Source: Rhizomys pruinosus
Taxonomy: Eukaryota; Chordata; Mammalia; Rodentia; Spalacidae
Length of the DNA stretch: 64,000 nucleotides
Assembly (NCBI GenBank): GCA_009823505.1
Contig: VZQC01000350.1
Location: forward strand, 10,123 to 74,122
Direction of reading: 5' to 3'
The first letter of the stretch is position 1, and each line of letters begins with the position of its first letter. The notes under the pieces were generated by a model that saw only the letters and a program-made list of their open reading frames with translations, was not told the DNA's origin and did no database searches. Both the position numbers and the translations under genes were made by a program. Shown here piece by piece: positions 1 through 9,959 of this stretch.

Positions 1-38
1 CCCCCTCCCCCTCCCCTCCTCCCCCTCCTCCTCCTCCT
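1..38. repeat. (CCT)n polypyrimidine simple repeat
   Basis: Almost pure C and T at the window edge; it probably extends beyond position 1. Low-complexity sequence with no coding content. Confidence 0.9.
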
Positions 39-441
39 GTTTTCCTCAGCACTGCAGGGGAACTATGATACAGCTATCCCATTTAGGGCTCAGCCCTCCA
101 TAGCCATTTGCATTTTAAATCATTCAGTTTTCTAAGTTCATGTCAGCAGTGATGAATATTTACCAAGTCTATGAGTCAACCACATTAGTGGGTGCTTTGC
201 ATTCCAATCTTCTGGAGCCCACCGGCACCACTGGGGAAAATTTATTCTCTGCTTCTCTCTGCAAAGTTAGTGAGGCTCTGAGGCTGAGTTGAGCTCTGTG
301 GGGCTCTGAGCAACTATACATCCACTAGCCAGGCTATGCCAACCATCTTCATGTCAGCCTCCACGGCAACTACAGAGACTTACATGAAATGTGCTTCCTG
401 AGTCGTGACCCAGACAAACTGCAAGATTCTTATCATATAAG
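39..441. other. Unique sequence, no gene recognised
   Basis: No repeat family, splice-bounded ORF or RNA gene is apparent between the polypyrimidine tract and the first B2 SINE. Confidence 0.4.
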
Positions 442-452
442 AAGGATGAATT

Positions 453-697
453 GGGCTGGAGAGATGGCCTAGCGGTTAAGAGCGCCAACTGCTCTTGCAG
501 AGGACCCAGGTTTGATCCCCAGCACCCACATGGTGGCCGAGAACCGTCTGAAACTCCAATTCCAGGAGAACTCCAGTTCCAGGGGAATTTGAGACCCTCT
601 TCTGACCTCCGCAGCATTGCACGACACGGGTGCACAGACCTGCATGCAGACAGTACATTCATACACATACAGAAATAAATAAAATTTAAAAAAAAAA
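453..697 (+). mobile_element. B2-type SINE, full length
   Basis: tRNA-derived head (GGGCTGGAGAGATGGCC, then GGTTAAGAGCG), B2 body and an AATAAA plus A-rich tail. The pol III B box is slightly changed (GGTTTGATCC). An 11-bp target-site duplication, AAGGATGAATT, is at 442-452 and 696-706. The copy is close to the other B2s in the window, so it is relatively young. ORFs on both strands here are products of the repeat. Confidence 0.95.
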
Positions 698-706
698 GGA
701 TGAATT

Positions 707-1270
707 TTATTCACTGGTATTTGTCTTCAGGGACAAAAATAATAAACAGCAGAGTCAACTTTTACAACCAAGGAAGGAAAACAGTCAAACCTCAGTGAAC
801 TGCAGGTTCCCAGCAGAAGGGATGAACTGGAATGTTTCTCATTCTGACCTTAACAGCATTATAGTGGCATGTCTTGTTCACTGAGCTCTGATGTGGAGTG
901 TCCTCATAATCTTTCAGCTTCTCTCTGTTTTATAAAAATTAGAATTATTTTACTCTCCAACACGTTCTGATGGTCCAAGAATTTTTAAAGATAGCAAATG
1001 AGTTTACTAGCAAAATCTTAATGTAAAGGTTGTGTTCTCCATGTTCCACTAGATGGTTCCATACTCATGCTCACATGGGCAACACTAATTAGACAACTTG
1101 GCTTATAAGGAAAAGGGGAGGTGGTTAATGAAGAGAGCATGAAGGTGGGAGAGGACTATGGAAGAGAAGATCCAGTAGGGGCTGAAGTGGGGAAAAGGGT
1201 GGATAAGACCAGAATACATTTAGGATGTGTGTTAAATTCTCAAAATCTTAAATTTTAAGTTGTGTCTCTG
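707..1270. other. Unique AT-rich sequence, no gene recognised
   Basis: No recognised repeat or coding signal. It ends where a degraded B1-like element begins. Confidence 0.4.
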
Positions 1271-1271
1271 A

Positions 1272-1404
1272 AACTGGGCATGATTGTACATGCCTATAAT
1301 CCTTGCACTCCAGAGATAGAGGCAGGAGAAACAGAAATATAAGGTCATCTATGGCAAAACAAATAGTTCAAAACCATCCTGGGATACATGGAACCCTGTC
1401 TGAA
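1272..1404 (+). mobile_element. Old, diverged B1-related SINE
   Basis: Follows the B1/7SL layout (TGGGCATG, TGCCTATAATCC, GAGGCAGGAG, CCCTGTCT) but is strongly diverged and has an irregular A-rich end. No clear target duplication. Confidence 0.6.
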
Positions 1405-1610
1405 GAAAAAAAACAAACAATGAGGGAGGAAGGAAGGAAGGATGGAGGGAGGAGGTGGGGAGGGAGGGAGGGAGGAAGGAGGACGGGGTAAAGGAAAAGA
1501 AAACAGAAAGAGGAGTGATAAAAAAGGGGAGGAAGGGAAGGGAGGGGAGGGGAAGGGAGGAAAAAAGGAGTGAAGGGGAAGGGAGGGGAGGGGAGGGGGA
1601 GAGAAAGACC
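1405..1610 (+). repeat. Purine-rich (GGAA/GGGA)n tract
   Basis: Nearly all A and G on the plus strand, expanding directly from the A tail of the preceding B1-like SINE, a common origin of such tracts. The 101-aa minus-strand ORF across it is low-complexity Ser/Pro/Phe and not a gene. Confidence 0.85.
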
Positions 1611-2238
1611 TGTCTCTGGGTGAAAGGAAGTTAGTAAAAACTAGCTTCACTGCCCCACCTTGAAGTTCTGACTCCTAAGAACAAAGTATCATTGTAATTA
1701 TTACACATTGTTACCCCAAAATTACCATGTTTCAAGCATTACAAGTAGATTTTTCAATTCAAAGACTAAATTTACTAGCATTAATTTTGTAACCCCAGTT
1801 TCATCTCCTTCATGGAAAATTAATAATTCCATCAATTATAGGACTAGTATTATAATTCTATTTTATGTGAAATTAGATTTAGAAGGCCTGATCTGTCTGA
1901 GTCATACTTTTTCAGTCTGAACAAAAAGATGAGAAGTATGGGCAATTTAACTAACCTCTCCAGACATGGCTTAGCCTGGATCTATAGAAAAACAGACTAG
2001 GAAAGATGCTCAGTGTAGGAGAAAAACCAGAATAGGAATTATTAGGGAGATAAGTGGGTCTGCTATAAACTAAAAATAGACCCTTCAAAGGACTTGAAGG
2101 ACTAATAGTTCCTGGAGTATGTTTGCAAGACATGAGTCACAGGATGTGAGAGAGTCCCACATACCAGGAAGAAGGGGGACCAATACCCCCAACAACTCTG
2201 GGAAATTCTGAGCTTGACCACATTACCAGGTTCCTTTA
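1611..2238. other. Unique AT-rich sequence, no gene recognised
   Basis: No repeat family or convincing ORF. A stretch near 1935-1965 weakly recalls MIR, but not enough to call. Confidence 0.35.
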
Positions 2239-2250
2239 ATCCAATGTTTT

Positions 2251-2466
2251 TATTTTTTATATTTTTTTATTTTATATGAAGAAGGTATTGCCTACATGAG
2301 CCCACCCATGTCGTGCAATGCCTGTAGAGGTTAAAAAAATGGTGTCGGATCCCCTGGGACTGGAGTTAGGGCAGTTGTTAGCCGCCAAATGGCATTGGGA
2401 ATCAAACCTGGGTCCCCTGCAAGAGAAGTCAGGGCTCTTAACCTCTGAGGCAACTCTCCACCCCCT
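2251..2466 (-). mobile_element. B2-type SINE, diverged
   Basis: The poly(T) of the reversed tail is at the left and the GGCAACTCTCCACCCCC head complement at the right. Near-identical 12-bp flanks, ATCCAATGTTTT at 2239-2250 and ATCCAAGGTTTT at 2467-2478, are the target-site duplication. Confidence 0.88.
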
Positions 2467-2562
2467 ATCCAAGGTTTTTAAAGACACTGATACTCCAGGA
2501 CAGAGACAAAGTTTTCAGCATTTTCCAAGAGTGCTTGAACATGAACTTTTTCTGTGAAGAAT

Positions 2563-2636
2563 GTTCCAAACAATCAGGCCATAAGGCTGGGAATGTACAG
2601 GCTTAGTGTTCCAAACAATCATAAGGCTGGGAATGT
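2563..2636. repeat. Short tandem duplication, 45-bp period
   Basis: GTTCCAAACAATC followed by ATAAGGCTGGGAATGT occurs from 2563 and again from 2608. The second copy runs into the B4-like SINE head, so the duplication copied the SINE edge with its flank. Confidence 0.75.
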
Positions 2637-2822
2637 GGCTTAGGTGACACAGTGCTTGCCTAGCACACATGAAGCCTAGGTTCAATCTTCAGCACCACAT
2701 GAACTAGGCATGGTGGTGGCGCAACATTAAGGAGGTGCAGGCTGGAGGATCAGAAGTTCAAGGTCATCCTGGGCCGCTACCTAGGAAGTTTGTGGCCAGG
2801 CTGGGATACAAAAAACCTACAG
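2624..2822 (+). mobile_element. B4-like SINE (ID head joined to B1)
   Basis: An ID/tRNA-like half (TGCTTGCCTAGCACACATGAAGCC, TTCAATCTTCAGCACCACAT) is followed directly by a B1-like half (GGCATGGTGGTGGCGC, AGTTCAAGGTCATCCTGGG). This ID-B1 fusion is characteristic of B4-family SINEs. Well diverged. Confidence 0.7.
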
Positions 2823-2851
2823 CACAACATAAAACCCCAGAATCAAGCCTT

Positions 2852-2922
2852 CTTTTTTGGTCTTTTCGAGACAGGGTCTCCCTGTAGCCCCAGCTGTCCT
2901 GGAACTCATAAATCTAACTTGG
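2852..2922 (-). mobile_element. Truncated B1 SINE
   Basis: Starts with reversed tail sequence and GAGACAGGGTCTCCCTGTAGCC but stops after GGAACTCATAAA; the remaining two thirds of B1 are missing. Confidence 0.8.
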
Positions 2923-3439
2923 AACCATTCATCAGATCATTCCATTTTTATTGCCAGAGGAAGTAGAAGCCAAGACTAGAACTTGGTCTGTCTCCTCCCC
3001 CCTGCTTCCTTGAGCATCCTCCTTGCAATGTCTGTGTAGTTCACCTCATACCAGGCAATACACACTATACATAGCCAGTACAAAACCATGGACCTTTGTG
3101 ACATGCTGGCGAGCCTATGCAAATCATTCATACTCGGATAACAGAACTAGACACCTGCACATGCAACACAGTATTCCAGCTATATAGTAAGCATTTGGCT
3201 TCTGGACTCCCATTTAATCATATCAGAGACTGTGGACATCCTTGCTTTTCATATAAGGACATGGTGATTTAGGATTGCTTCAGGTCAGTAAGAAAGTAGC
3301 AGTTACAGATACAAATTGTACTGAAGTACAAAAGTACCACACACAAATACAAGGCTATCCCTCAAATTCAAGACTCAGTAGTGGTTGGAGAACAATGGTA
3401 AATGATGTGAGATTTGAACTTCAGGAAGAAGCATTAGAA
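2923..3439. other. Unique sequence, no gene recognised
   Basis: Lies between a B1 fragment and the start of an L1 5' UTR. No coding or RNA signal found. Confidence 0.4.
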
Positions 3440-4148
3440 ACAGAACAGAGGAAGGCCCCCTCACAAGCCATGTGGAGTAGGTGGTCCACCAGTGGCTAGT
3501 CCCCATCCCCAGGCATGTGCCAGCAGCCAGCCCCCACCCCAGGTAGGCCCTGTGTATGCCACTTGGATCAGGCAGACCACCAGAGGCCGACCCCCACTCT
3601 AAGTAGGCCCTGTGATCACCAGCAGCTGGTCCCCACATCTGGAAGGCTCCACCCAAACCAGGAGGAGCAGTCAGACCACCAGCTGCCTGGCCACCACCCC
3701 CAGAGAATTCCAGCACTGTATCAGCACAGGCTCAGCTCCCAGAGGATTGACAGAGCCCCCACAAATCCACCCTGAACCAAGCGGAGCACTGAGACCACCT
3801 GGCAGAGTGGCTTGGCACTGCGGACTGGCACAGCCTGCCCAGGGGAACCAGTAGACTCTCATCACGGGTGTGAGGCTCAAGCTGACCAGATTGTCATCTG
3901 TCCTGAACCTCTGGAGAAGTTCCAAACTAGAAGAGCGAGAACTAGCTGGTCCCTCCAGTACAAAATCAAAAGGGAAAACTGAAGCCTAGACCATGCACCC
4001 CCTCATAACTAACAAGAGGTGTACAAAGGCACCTGACAAAAACAAGCACAGGCAGCCTTCAATGCAACAAAGAAACACTTGAGCTTTGTGACAGAATACA
4101 AACAACAAAACAAATCCACATGCCAAAAACACAAGGAAAAACATAAAC
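3440..4148 (+). mobile_element. LINE-1 5' UTR of copy A
   Basis: GC-rich leader before ORF1. It contains degenerate internal repetition: GTAGGCCCTGTG at 3543 and 3603, and CAGACCACCAG at 3573 and 3672. The last part turns A-rich as in other L1 leaders here and runs into the ORF1 start context ACATGGGAAAACC. The exact 5' boundary is uncertain by tens of bases. The ORFs around 3515-3854 are Pro/Gln-rich by-products of the repetition. Confidence 0.7.
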
Positions 4149-4874
4149 ATGGGAAAACCAAATAATAAATCCAGACCAAATTCTACCAGTTCTAAAGAAG
4201 ACTCCTACAATGAGAACTCCCTGGAGGTAACTCAAGACACAGATCTTAAAAGAACTATCATAGACCTACTCAAAGAAATCAAGGACTATAAAGAATACTC
4301 AGACAAAAGAATCAAAGAACTAGAGAGAGAATGACAGATAGCAGAAGGAAGTGGAAATACTGAAGAAATCTCAGGCTGAATGAAAAGGGAAATCGAACAC
4401 TCATCCAGTCAATAGGAAAGGATGGGAGAAAACCTCAGTAACAGAATGGATAAAGAAGAAAGTAGAATATCAAGACTAGAAGATAACATGGAAGAGCTGG
4501 AGTGCTCAAGCAAAGATTATAAGAAATTTTTAAAAACACAAGAATGGAATAATCAGGAAATGTGGGACACCATGAAGAGACCAAACCTCCACATCATATG
4601 TATAAAGGAAGGAGAAGAATCCCAGAATAATGGTATGAACCAGATTTTCAACAGAATATCAGAAAATTTCCCCAAATTCAAAAAAGATATACCCATACAA
4701 AGACAAGAAGGACATAGAATGGCAAATAGACAAGATCAAAATAAAAATTGCCCACACTGTATCATAATCAAAATGCTAGATGATCAAAACAAAGACAGAA
4801 TGCTGAAAGCCATAAGAGAAAAACAACAAGATACATATAAACCCATCAGAATTACAGCTGACTTTTCAATGTAA
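4149..4874 (+). pseudogene. LINE-1 ORF1 (RNA-binding chaperone), broken
   Basis: The start MGKPNNKSRP matches the ORF1 starts of the other L1 copies in the window. The first 61 codons stay open, then several in-frame stops fall in what should be the coiled coil. An open segment at 4422-4874 holds coiled-coil end (RISRLEDNMEELE), RRM-like part (KRPNLHIICIKEGEE) and the start of the C-terminal domain (KPIRITADFSM), then a stop. The coiled-coil region is also shortened relative to the minus-strand copy at 10-11 kb. Intact ORF1p forms trimers and binds L1 RNA; this copy cannot. Confidence 0.9.
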
Positions 4875-5044
4875 ACAACGAAAGACAGAAGAACTTGGAC
4901 CAAAGTATTCCCAGTACTAAAAGACTATAGATGCCAATTGAAGGGAAGCAATATACAACTCTCAATAATAACCTTAAATATCAATGGTCTGAACTCCCCA
5001 GTCGAAAGACACAGACTGGGAGAATGGATTAAGAAACTGAATTC

Positions 5045-5287
5045 TGGGGGCTGGAGAGATGGCCTAGCGGTTAAGAGCGCCGACCGCTCTTACAGAGGAC
5101 CTGGGTTCGATCCCCAGCACCCACATGGCGGCCAAGAACCGTCTGAAACTCCAGTTCCAGGAGAACTCCAGTTCCAGGGGAATCTGACACCCTCTTCTGA
5201 CCTCTGTGGCATTGCACAACATGGGTGCACAGACCTGCATGCAGACAGTACATTCATACACATAAAAAAATAAAATTCAAAAAGAAA
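5045..5287 (+). mobile_element. B2-type SINE inserted in L1 ORF2
   Basis: Full-length young B2 with a good B box (GGGTTCGATCC). The target AAGAAACTGAATTC at 5031-5044 is duplicated at 5288-5301. See the B1 that follows, which used the same site. Confidence 0.95.
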
Positions 5288-5301
5288 AAGAAACTGAATC
5301 C

Positions 5302-5437
5302 TGCTGGGCGTGGTGGTGCACCCCTTTAATCCTAGCACTCTGGAGGCAGAGGCAGGCAGATCTGTGTGAGTTCAAGGCCAGCCAGGGCTACACGGAGGCC
5401 CTGTCACAAAAAGGCCAAAAAATAAATAAATAAAATA
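5302..5437 (+). mobile_element. B1 SINE inserted beside the B2 at the same target
   Basis: Typical B1 (GGGCGTGGTGGTGCA, TTTAATCCTAGCACT, GAGTTCAAGGCCAGCC) with an AAATAAATAAATAA tail. A third copy of the target, AAGAAACTGAACCC, follows at 5438-5451. Part of the B1 centre after GCCAGCC is missing. Confidence 0.95.
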
Positions 5438-6188
5438 AAGAAACTGAACCCATCTTTTTGCTGTCTACAAGAAACACATCTCACCTTCAAGGATAGGCAC
5501 CATCTTAAGGTAAAAGGATGGAAAAAATATTCCAAGCAAATGGATTGGGAAAATTAACATTGTAAAAATGTCCATTTTACCAAAACTCTTGTATAGATTT
5601 AACGCAATTCAAATCAAAATCCCCAAGAATTTCTTCACAGGCTTGGAAAAAAAAAAGTCCTTAAATTCATTTGGAAAAACAAAAGACCCCAAATAGCCAA
5701 AACAACCCTGAGTGAAAAGAGCTACACAGGGGGGATCTCTATACCAGACTTCAAAGTATGCTACAGGGCTATAGTCATAAAAACAGCCTGGTACTGGCAC
5801 AACATTGTTGACCAATGGAACAAAACTGAAGATCCAAACTTGAGCACATGAAATTTCACCCACCTCATATTTGGCAAAGGGGCCAAGAAGACTCAATGGA
5901 GGAAAGACAGCATCTTCAGCAAATGGTGCTGGCAAAACTAATCACCACTTGTAGAAGAATAAAATTAAACCCCTACCTGTCGCCCTGTAAAAAAAGATCA
6001 ACTCCAAATGGATCAAAGACCTCAATGTGAAACCCAAAACTCTGAAAATGATAGAAGAAAATGTTGGCAGTAACCTATAAGACACAGGCATAGGAAAAGA
6101 TGTTCTAAATCAGACAGCAGCTGCACAGGAAATAAAGTCAACAATCGACAAGTGGGACCTCATTAAACTCAAAAGCTAAAAGAAACAA

Positions 6189-6601
6189 TCTGTGCCCCTT
6201 TTCTAAGCCCAGGGAATAATCTGCGGAAGAGGGGGCGTGGTAGAATGTAAGGGCTGCAATTGGGGTGAATGGTGAAACTACAGCAATGTAGTCTGGACCC
6301 TCATTTGATCAACCTGATTGAACATACAACCCCTCACCCCACGCTGAAAGGTGGGGCTGTGGGGGTTTCGGCACAACAGCCTGCAAATTGGTTTTTACAT
6401 GAAGGATGCTTGTACTCATGGATTATCACTTATAGCTAAAAAATGAAAAAAAAACTGAGAAAAATATGCAGGACAGTTATGGCAGAATGCATGATCTCGG
6501 TTGGGGTGGGGGGGGGAGGGAAAGGGAAATATGCCTGAACTGAATTGGAAAATGATGTATGAAATGCACAAAGCATCAATAAAAAAATGTTAAAAAAAAA
6601 A
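6189..6601 (+). mobile_element. 5'-truncated LINE-1 3' UTR nested in copy A
   Basis: Contains the L1 3' UTR stretch CCAGGGAATAATCTGCGG, the G-rich motif near 6505, CATCAATAAAAAAATG and a poly(A) tail. The 11-bp sequence AAAAGAAACAA at 6178-6188 recurs at 6602-6612, and the host ORF2 continues on both sides, so this is a separate later insertion. Confidence 0.88.
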
Positions 6602-7118
6602 AAAAGAAACAAGTCAAAGAGTAGAAAGAAAACCCAACAGAGTGGAAGGAAACTATCACTAGATACATCTGACAGGCATTAAACATCCAGAGTATATAAA
6701 ATTTACTCAAAAAACAAAGGAGCAAGAAAATAAATGACACACTCAAAAGATGGAGTAAAGAGCTAAACAGAGACTTCACAAATGAAGAAGTAAAGATGGC
6801 CAAGAAACATCTTAAAAAGTGTTCAACATCAATAATTAAGGAAACACAAATTAAAACCACTTTAGGATTTCATCTTACTCTGGTAAGACTGGCTATTATC
6901 CAGAAAACAAAGGATACCAAATGCTGGACAGGTTGTGGGGAAAGGGGAACACTCATCCACTGATGGTAGGAATGCAAACTCCTACAACCCTTATGGAAAG
7001 CAGTGTGGAGAACTCTTAAAAGACTCAAAATGAGCCTACCACCTGACCCAGTCATACCACTCCTCCTCCCGCATAGATATATGCACATCTCTGTTTATTG
7101 CAGCTCTCTTCACAATAG

Positions 7119-7965
7119 AAATCGGAAGGAACAAAAACAAGAAAAAAGACTGGATCAAAGAACTGACTGAAACAGTAAACTTCTGCCCAAAACAGTAAAC
7201 TTCTGCATTGAAAAATTTGAAAAGGAAGATACATATAACCATCTTATATTTGACAAGGGGCCAAGAAGCCACAATGGAGAAAAGACAACATCTTCAGCAA
7301 GTGGTGTTGGCAAAACTGGATCACCACTTGCAGAAGAATGAAATTAAACCCCTACCTCTCTCCCTGTACAAAAGTCAACTCCAGGTGGATCAAAGACCTC
7401 AACGTGAAACCCTAAACTCTGAAGGCGATAGAAGAAAAAGTTGGCAGCAGACTACAAGACATAGGTGTAGGAAAAGACTTCTTAAATCAGACAGCAGCTG
7501 CACAAGAATTAAGGTCGACAATTGACAAATGGGACCTCATTAAACTCAAAAGCTTCTGTACATCAAAAGAAACAACCAAGGAAGTGAAGAGAAATCCCAC
7601 AGAGTGGGAGGAAACTTTCACTGCAGAAACCTCTGACAAAGCATTGATTTCCAGAATATATAAACTACTCAAAAAACAAAGAAGAAAGAAAACAAATGAC
7701 CCACTCAACAGATGGAGCAAAGAGCTGAACAGAGACTTCACAAGTGAGGAATTAGAGATGTCTGAGAAACACCTTAAGAAGTGTTCAACATCACTAATCA
7801 TTAAGGAAATACTCAGAAATATATGCAAGACATGTATGGCAGAGTGCATAAACTCAGGTGGGGTGTGGGGCATGGGAAGGGAAATGAGTCTAAATTAGAT
7901 TAAGAAATGATGTATGATGTATGGAAAAGTTTAATAACAATAAAAATATATTTTTAAAAAGTGAA
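7119..7965 (+). mobile_element. Rearranged LINE-1 3' end (UTR, ORF2 piece, UTR end)
   Basis: 7119-7230 is L1 3' UTR (CAGTAAACTTCTGCCC repeated). 7236-7810 is again ORF2 C-terminal coding ([11 protein letters not shown] type, then open from 7584 to 7898). 7811-7965 is the terminal UTR (TGCAAGACATGTATGGCAG, then AACAATAAAAATAT). The order UTR-ORF2-UTR cannot come from one simple insertion; either two truncated copies overlap or a rearrangement joined them. Confidence 0.75.
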
Positions 7966-8184
7966 AAAAGTTTCATTATTATATTTACTCATTCATTTAT
8001 TTTGTATGTGTTCTAGTTCCCTTTTCTGCTGCTAAAATAAAAGCAGACCAAAAGCAACTTATGGGAGGAAAGGGTTTACATGGCTTACACTTTCAGATCA
8101 CAATCCATCTTTGAAGGAAATCAGTGCAGGAGCTGAAGCAGAAACCATGGAAGAATGTGGTTTCCTGTCTCAGCTAGCTTTTTT

Positions 8185-8800
8185 TAGATCTTCTTTTATT
8201 GATGTTTTGTGCATTTCATACAACATTTCTTAATCAAATTTTGACCCGTTCCCCATTCCTTGCCCCCAACCCCGCCAGAGCTCATGCATTCTGCTATATG
8301 CGTCTTTGATCTTTTTCTCAGTCTTTTTAAAAATTTTCAATGCAGAAGTTTACTGTTTTGAGCAGAAGCTTACTGTTTCAGTCAGTTCTTTGACCCAGTC
8401 TTTTTTCTTGTTTTTGGTCCTTCCAATTTGTATCACTCCAAAATATGCATAAATACAGATCACACATATACTAAAATTATGACACCTGAAAATAAACCAT
8501 AGGTTAATTCCAAAACATGTTTAGGTATTCACATGTTGGCAGTAGAGTTGTATGCAGGTAAAGAAAAAATACAATACATTCCTACATTACATACCAAGTT
8601 GATGAATAACATCAGGTATTATATTTACTATACTAGAAAGGAAAAAAAAAAAAAGAATTACTCAGTTTGCCTTACAAACAGAGATTTGGTGCTAGGATCC
8701 ACAAATGAGGACTCATATGTCATTTGTTTTTCTGGGACTGTGTTACATCACTTAGCATAATAGTTTCTACCTGCAAAGTTCATGATGTTTGCCATTCTTT
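8185..8800 (-). mobile_element. Outer LINE-1, 3' UTR half
   Basis: The reversed L1 3' end starts at a poly(T), then TGTGCATTTCATACAAC, GAGCTCATGCATTCTGC, the paired AGTAAACTTCTGC-type motifs and the ORF2 end (GGGACTGTGTTACATCACTTAG). It stops at 8785-8800, where an inner L1 interrupts it; the same element resumes at 11654-11968. Target duplication of the outer element: CTCAGCTAGCTTTTTT at 8169-8184 and the G variant at 11969-11984. Confidence 0.88.
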
Positions 8801-9900
8801 TTTTGTATTGTTTTCTTTGTTTCTATTTCATTGATTTCTGCTCTGATTTTTGTTATTTCTTCCTGTCTGTTGCATTTAGAGTTCATCTGTTTTTGCCTCT
8901 CAAGTGCTTTTAGCTGTAGTGTTAGATCATTCACTTGTGCTCTTTCTGTTTTTCTGATGTAGGTACCCAGGGCTATAAAATTCCCTCTTAGGACTACTTT
9001 TAAGGTATCCCATAGGTTTTGTTGTGCTGTATTGTCATTGTCATTCAGTTCCAGGAATGCTTTTATTTCTTTCTTTATCTCTTCCTTGACCCATTCATTA
9101 TTCAAGAGTGTGTTGTTTAGTCTCCATGTGTTCTTGAAGGCAGCAGGGCTCATCCTGGTGTTGATGTTGAGCTTTATTGCACTGTGGTCTGATAGAATGC
9201 ATGAAATTGTTTCAATCTTTTTGTATTTGTGGAGGTTTCTTCTGTGTCCCAGTATGTGATCGATTTTGGAGAATGTTCCATGGGGTGCTGAGTAGAAAGT
9301 GTATTTTCTGGTATTAGGGTGGAATATTCGATAGAGGTCTATGAGGTCCATTTGGTGTATCATATCATTCAGTTCAGATGTCTCTCTGTTTATTCTTTGT
9401 CCTGTTGACCTATCCAAAGGACTCAGTGGGGTATTGAAGTCCCCTACTATGAGTGTACTGGGGTTAGTGTGTGACTTGTGGTCCTGGAGAATTGTCTTTA
9501 TAAAGTTTGGTGCACCAGAGTTTGGCGCATATATATTCATAATTGTGAAATCTTCTTGGGGAATTGTTCCTTGATGAAAATGTAATGGCCCTTCTTGTCT
9601 CTTCTGATTTCTTCGTACTTTGAAGTCTCTTTGTCTGCTATTAAAAATAGCAAAACCTGCTTTCTTTTTTGTACCCATTGCTTGGAATATTTTTTTCCAT
9701 CTTTCACTTTAAGTTGGGCCTGCTCTTGAAGGTAAGATGTGTTTCCTTGGTAGACAGCATCTGGATGGATACTGTTTCCTAATCCAATTTCCCATTCTAT
9801 GTCTTTTGATTGGGGAATTTAGTCCCCAATTAATATTTAAGGTTAAGACTGATAGGTTTGTGTTGCTCCTTGCCTTGTTATCCACTTGCAGTTTGGGTTT
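8801..9900 (-). pseudogene. Inner LINE-1 ORF2, endonuclease part, 3'-truncated
   Basis: The L1 endonuclease domain is readable. The open frame 9678-8767 (303 codons, including a short run into the outer L1) has GDFNTPLS at residues 79-86, HGTFSKIDHILGH around residue 140 and SDHSAIKL at 163-170; the catalytic Asp, Asn, Asp, Ser-Asp and His are all present. Upstream, 9680-9900, the N-terminus with the first Asn and the Glu motif is frameshifted. The element ends after KKTIQKK, in an A-rich stretch, before the reverse transcriptase. The ORF2 product nicks DNA for target-primed insertion; this copy lacks RT. Confidence 0.88.
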
Positions 9901-9959
9901 AGGTTTCTATTTCTCCATTTTATGCTTTTAGTGATTTTTTTTCTAGGTGCCTGGGTATT

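Larger units (their letters stand above)
4938..7118 (+). pseudogene. LINE-1 ORF2 remnant with SINEs, deletion and a nested L1
   Basis: Begins with the endonuclease N-terminus (NINGLNSP, then RHRLGEWIKKLN), with TTG where the start ATG should be. A B2 and a B1 interrupt it (5045-5437); after them the frame resumes with SFCCLQETHL, which holds the endonuclease Glu motif. At about 5543 it jumps to the region after the reverse transcriptase, with ATGG shared at the junction, so the RT domain is lost. The C-terminal part ([20 protein letters not shown] type) runs to 6177, is split by another L1 tail at 6189-6601 and continues to about 7118 with many stops. Dead element. Confidence 0.9.

Noticed and set aside
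453..697. tRNA gene
   Set aside because: The tRNA-like head with an A/B-box layout belongs to B2 and ID SINEs; no cloverleaf with aminoacyl stem closes.
354..714. Several 60-104-codon frames on both strands
   Set aside because: They lie within a B2 SINE. The same peptides (MYCLHAGLCT..., SACRSVHPC...) recur wherever a B2 occurs: 5.1, 12.2, 14.1, 32.8, 38.6, 44.1 and 50.0 kb.
3515..3925. Proline/glutamine-rich frames of 80-113 codons
   Set aside because: They lie in an L1 5' UTR with GC-rich repetition and are not conserved between leaders.
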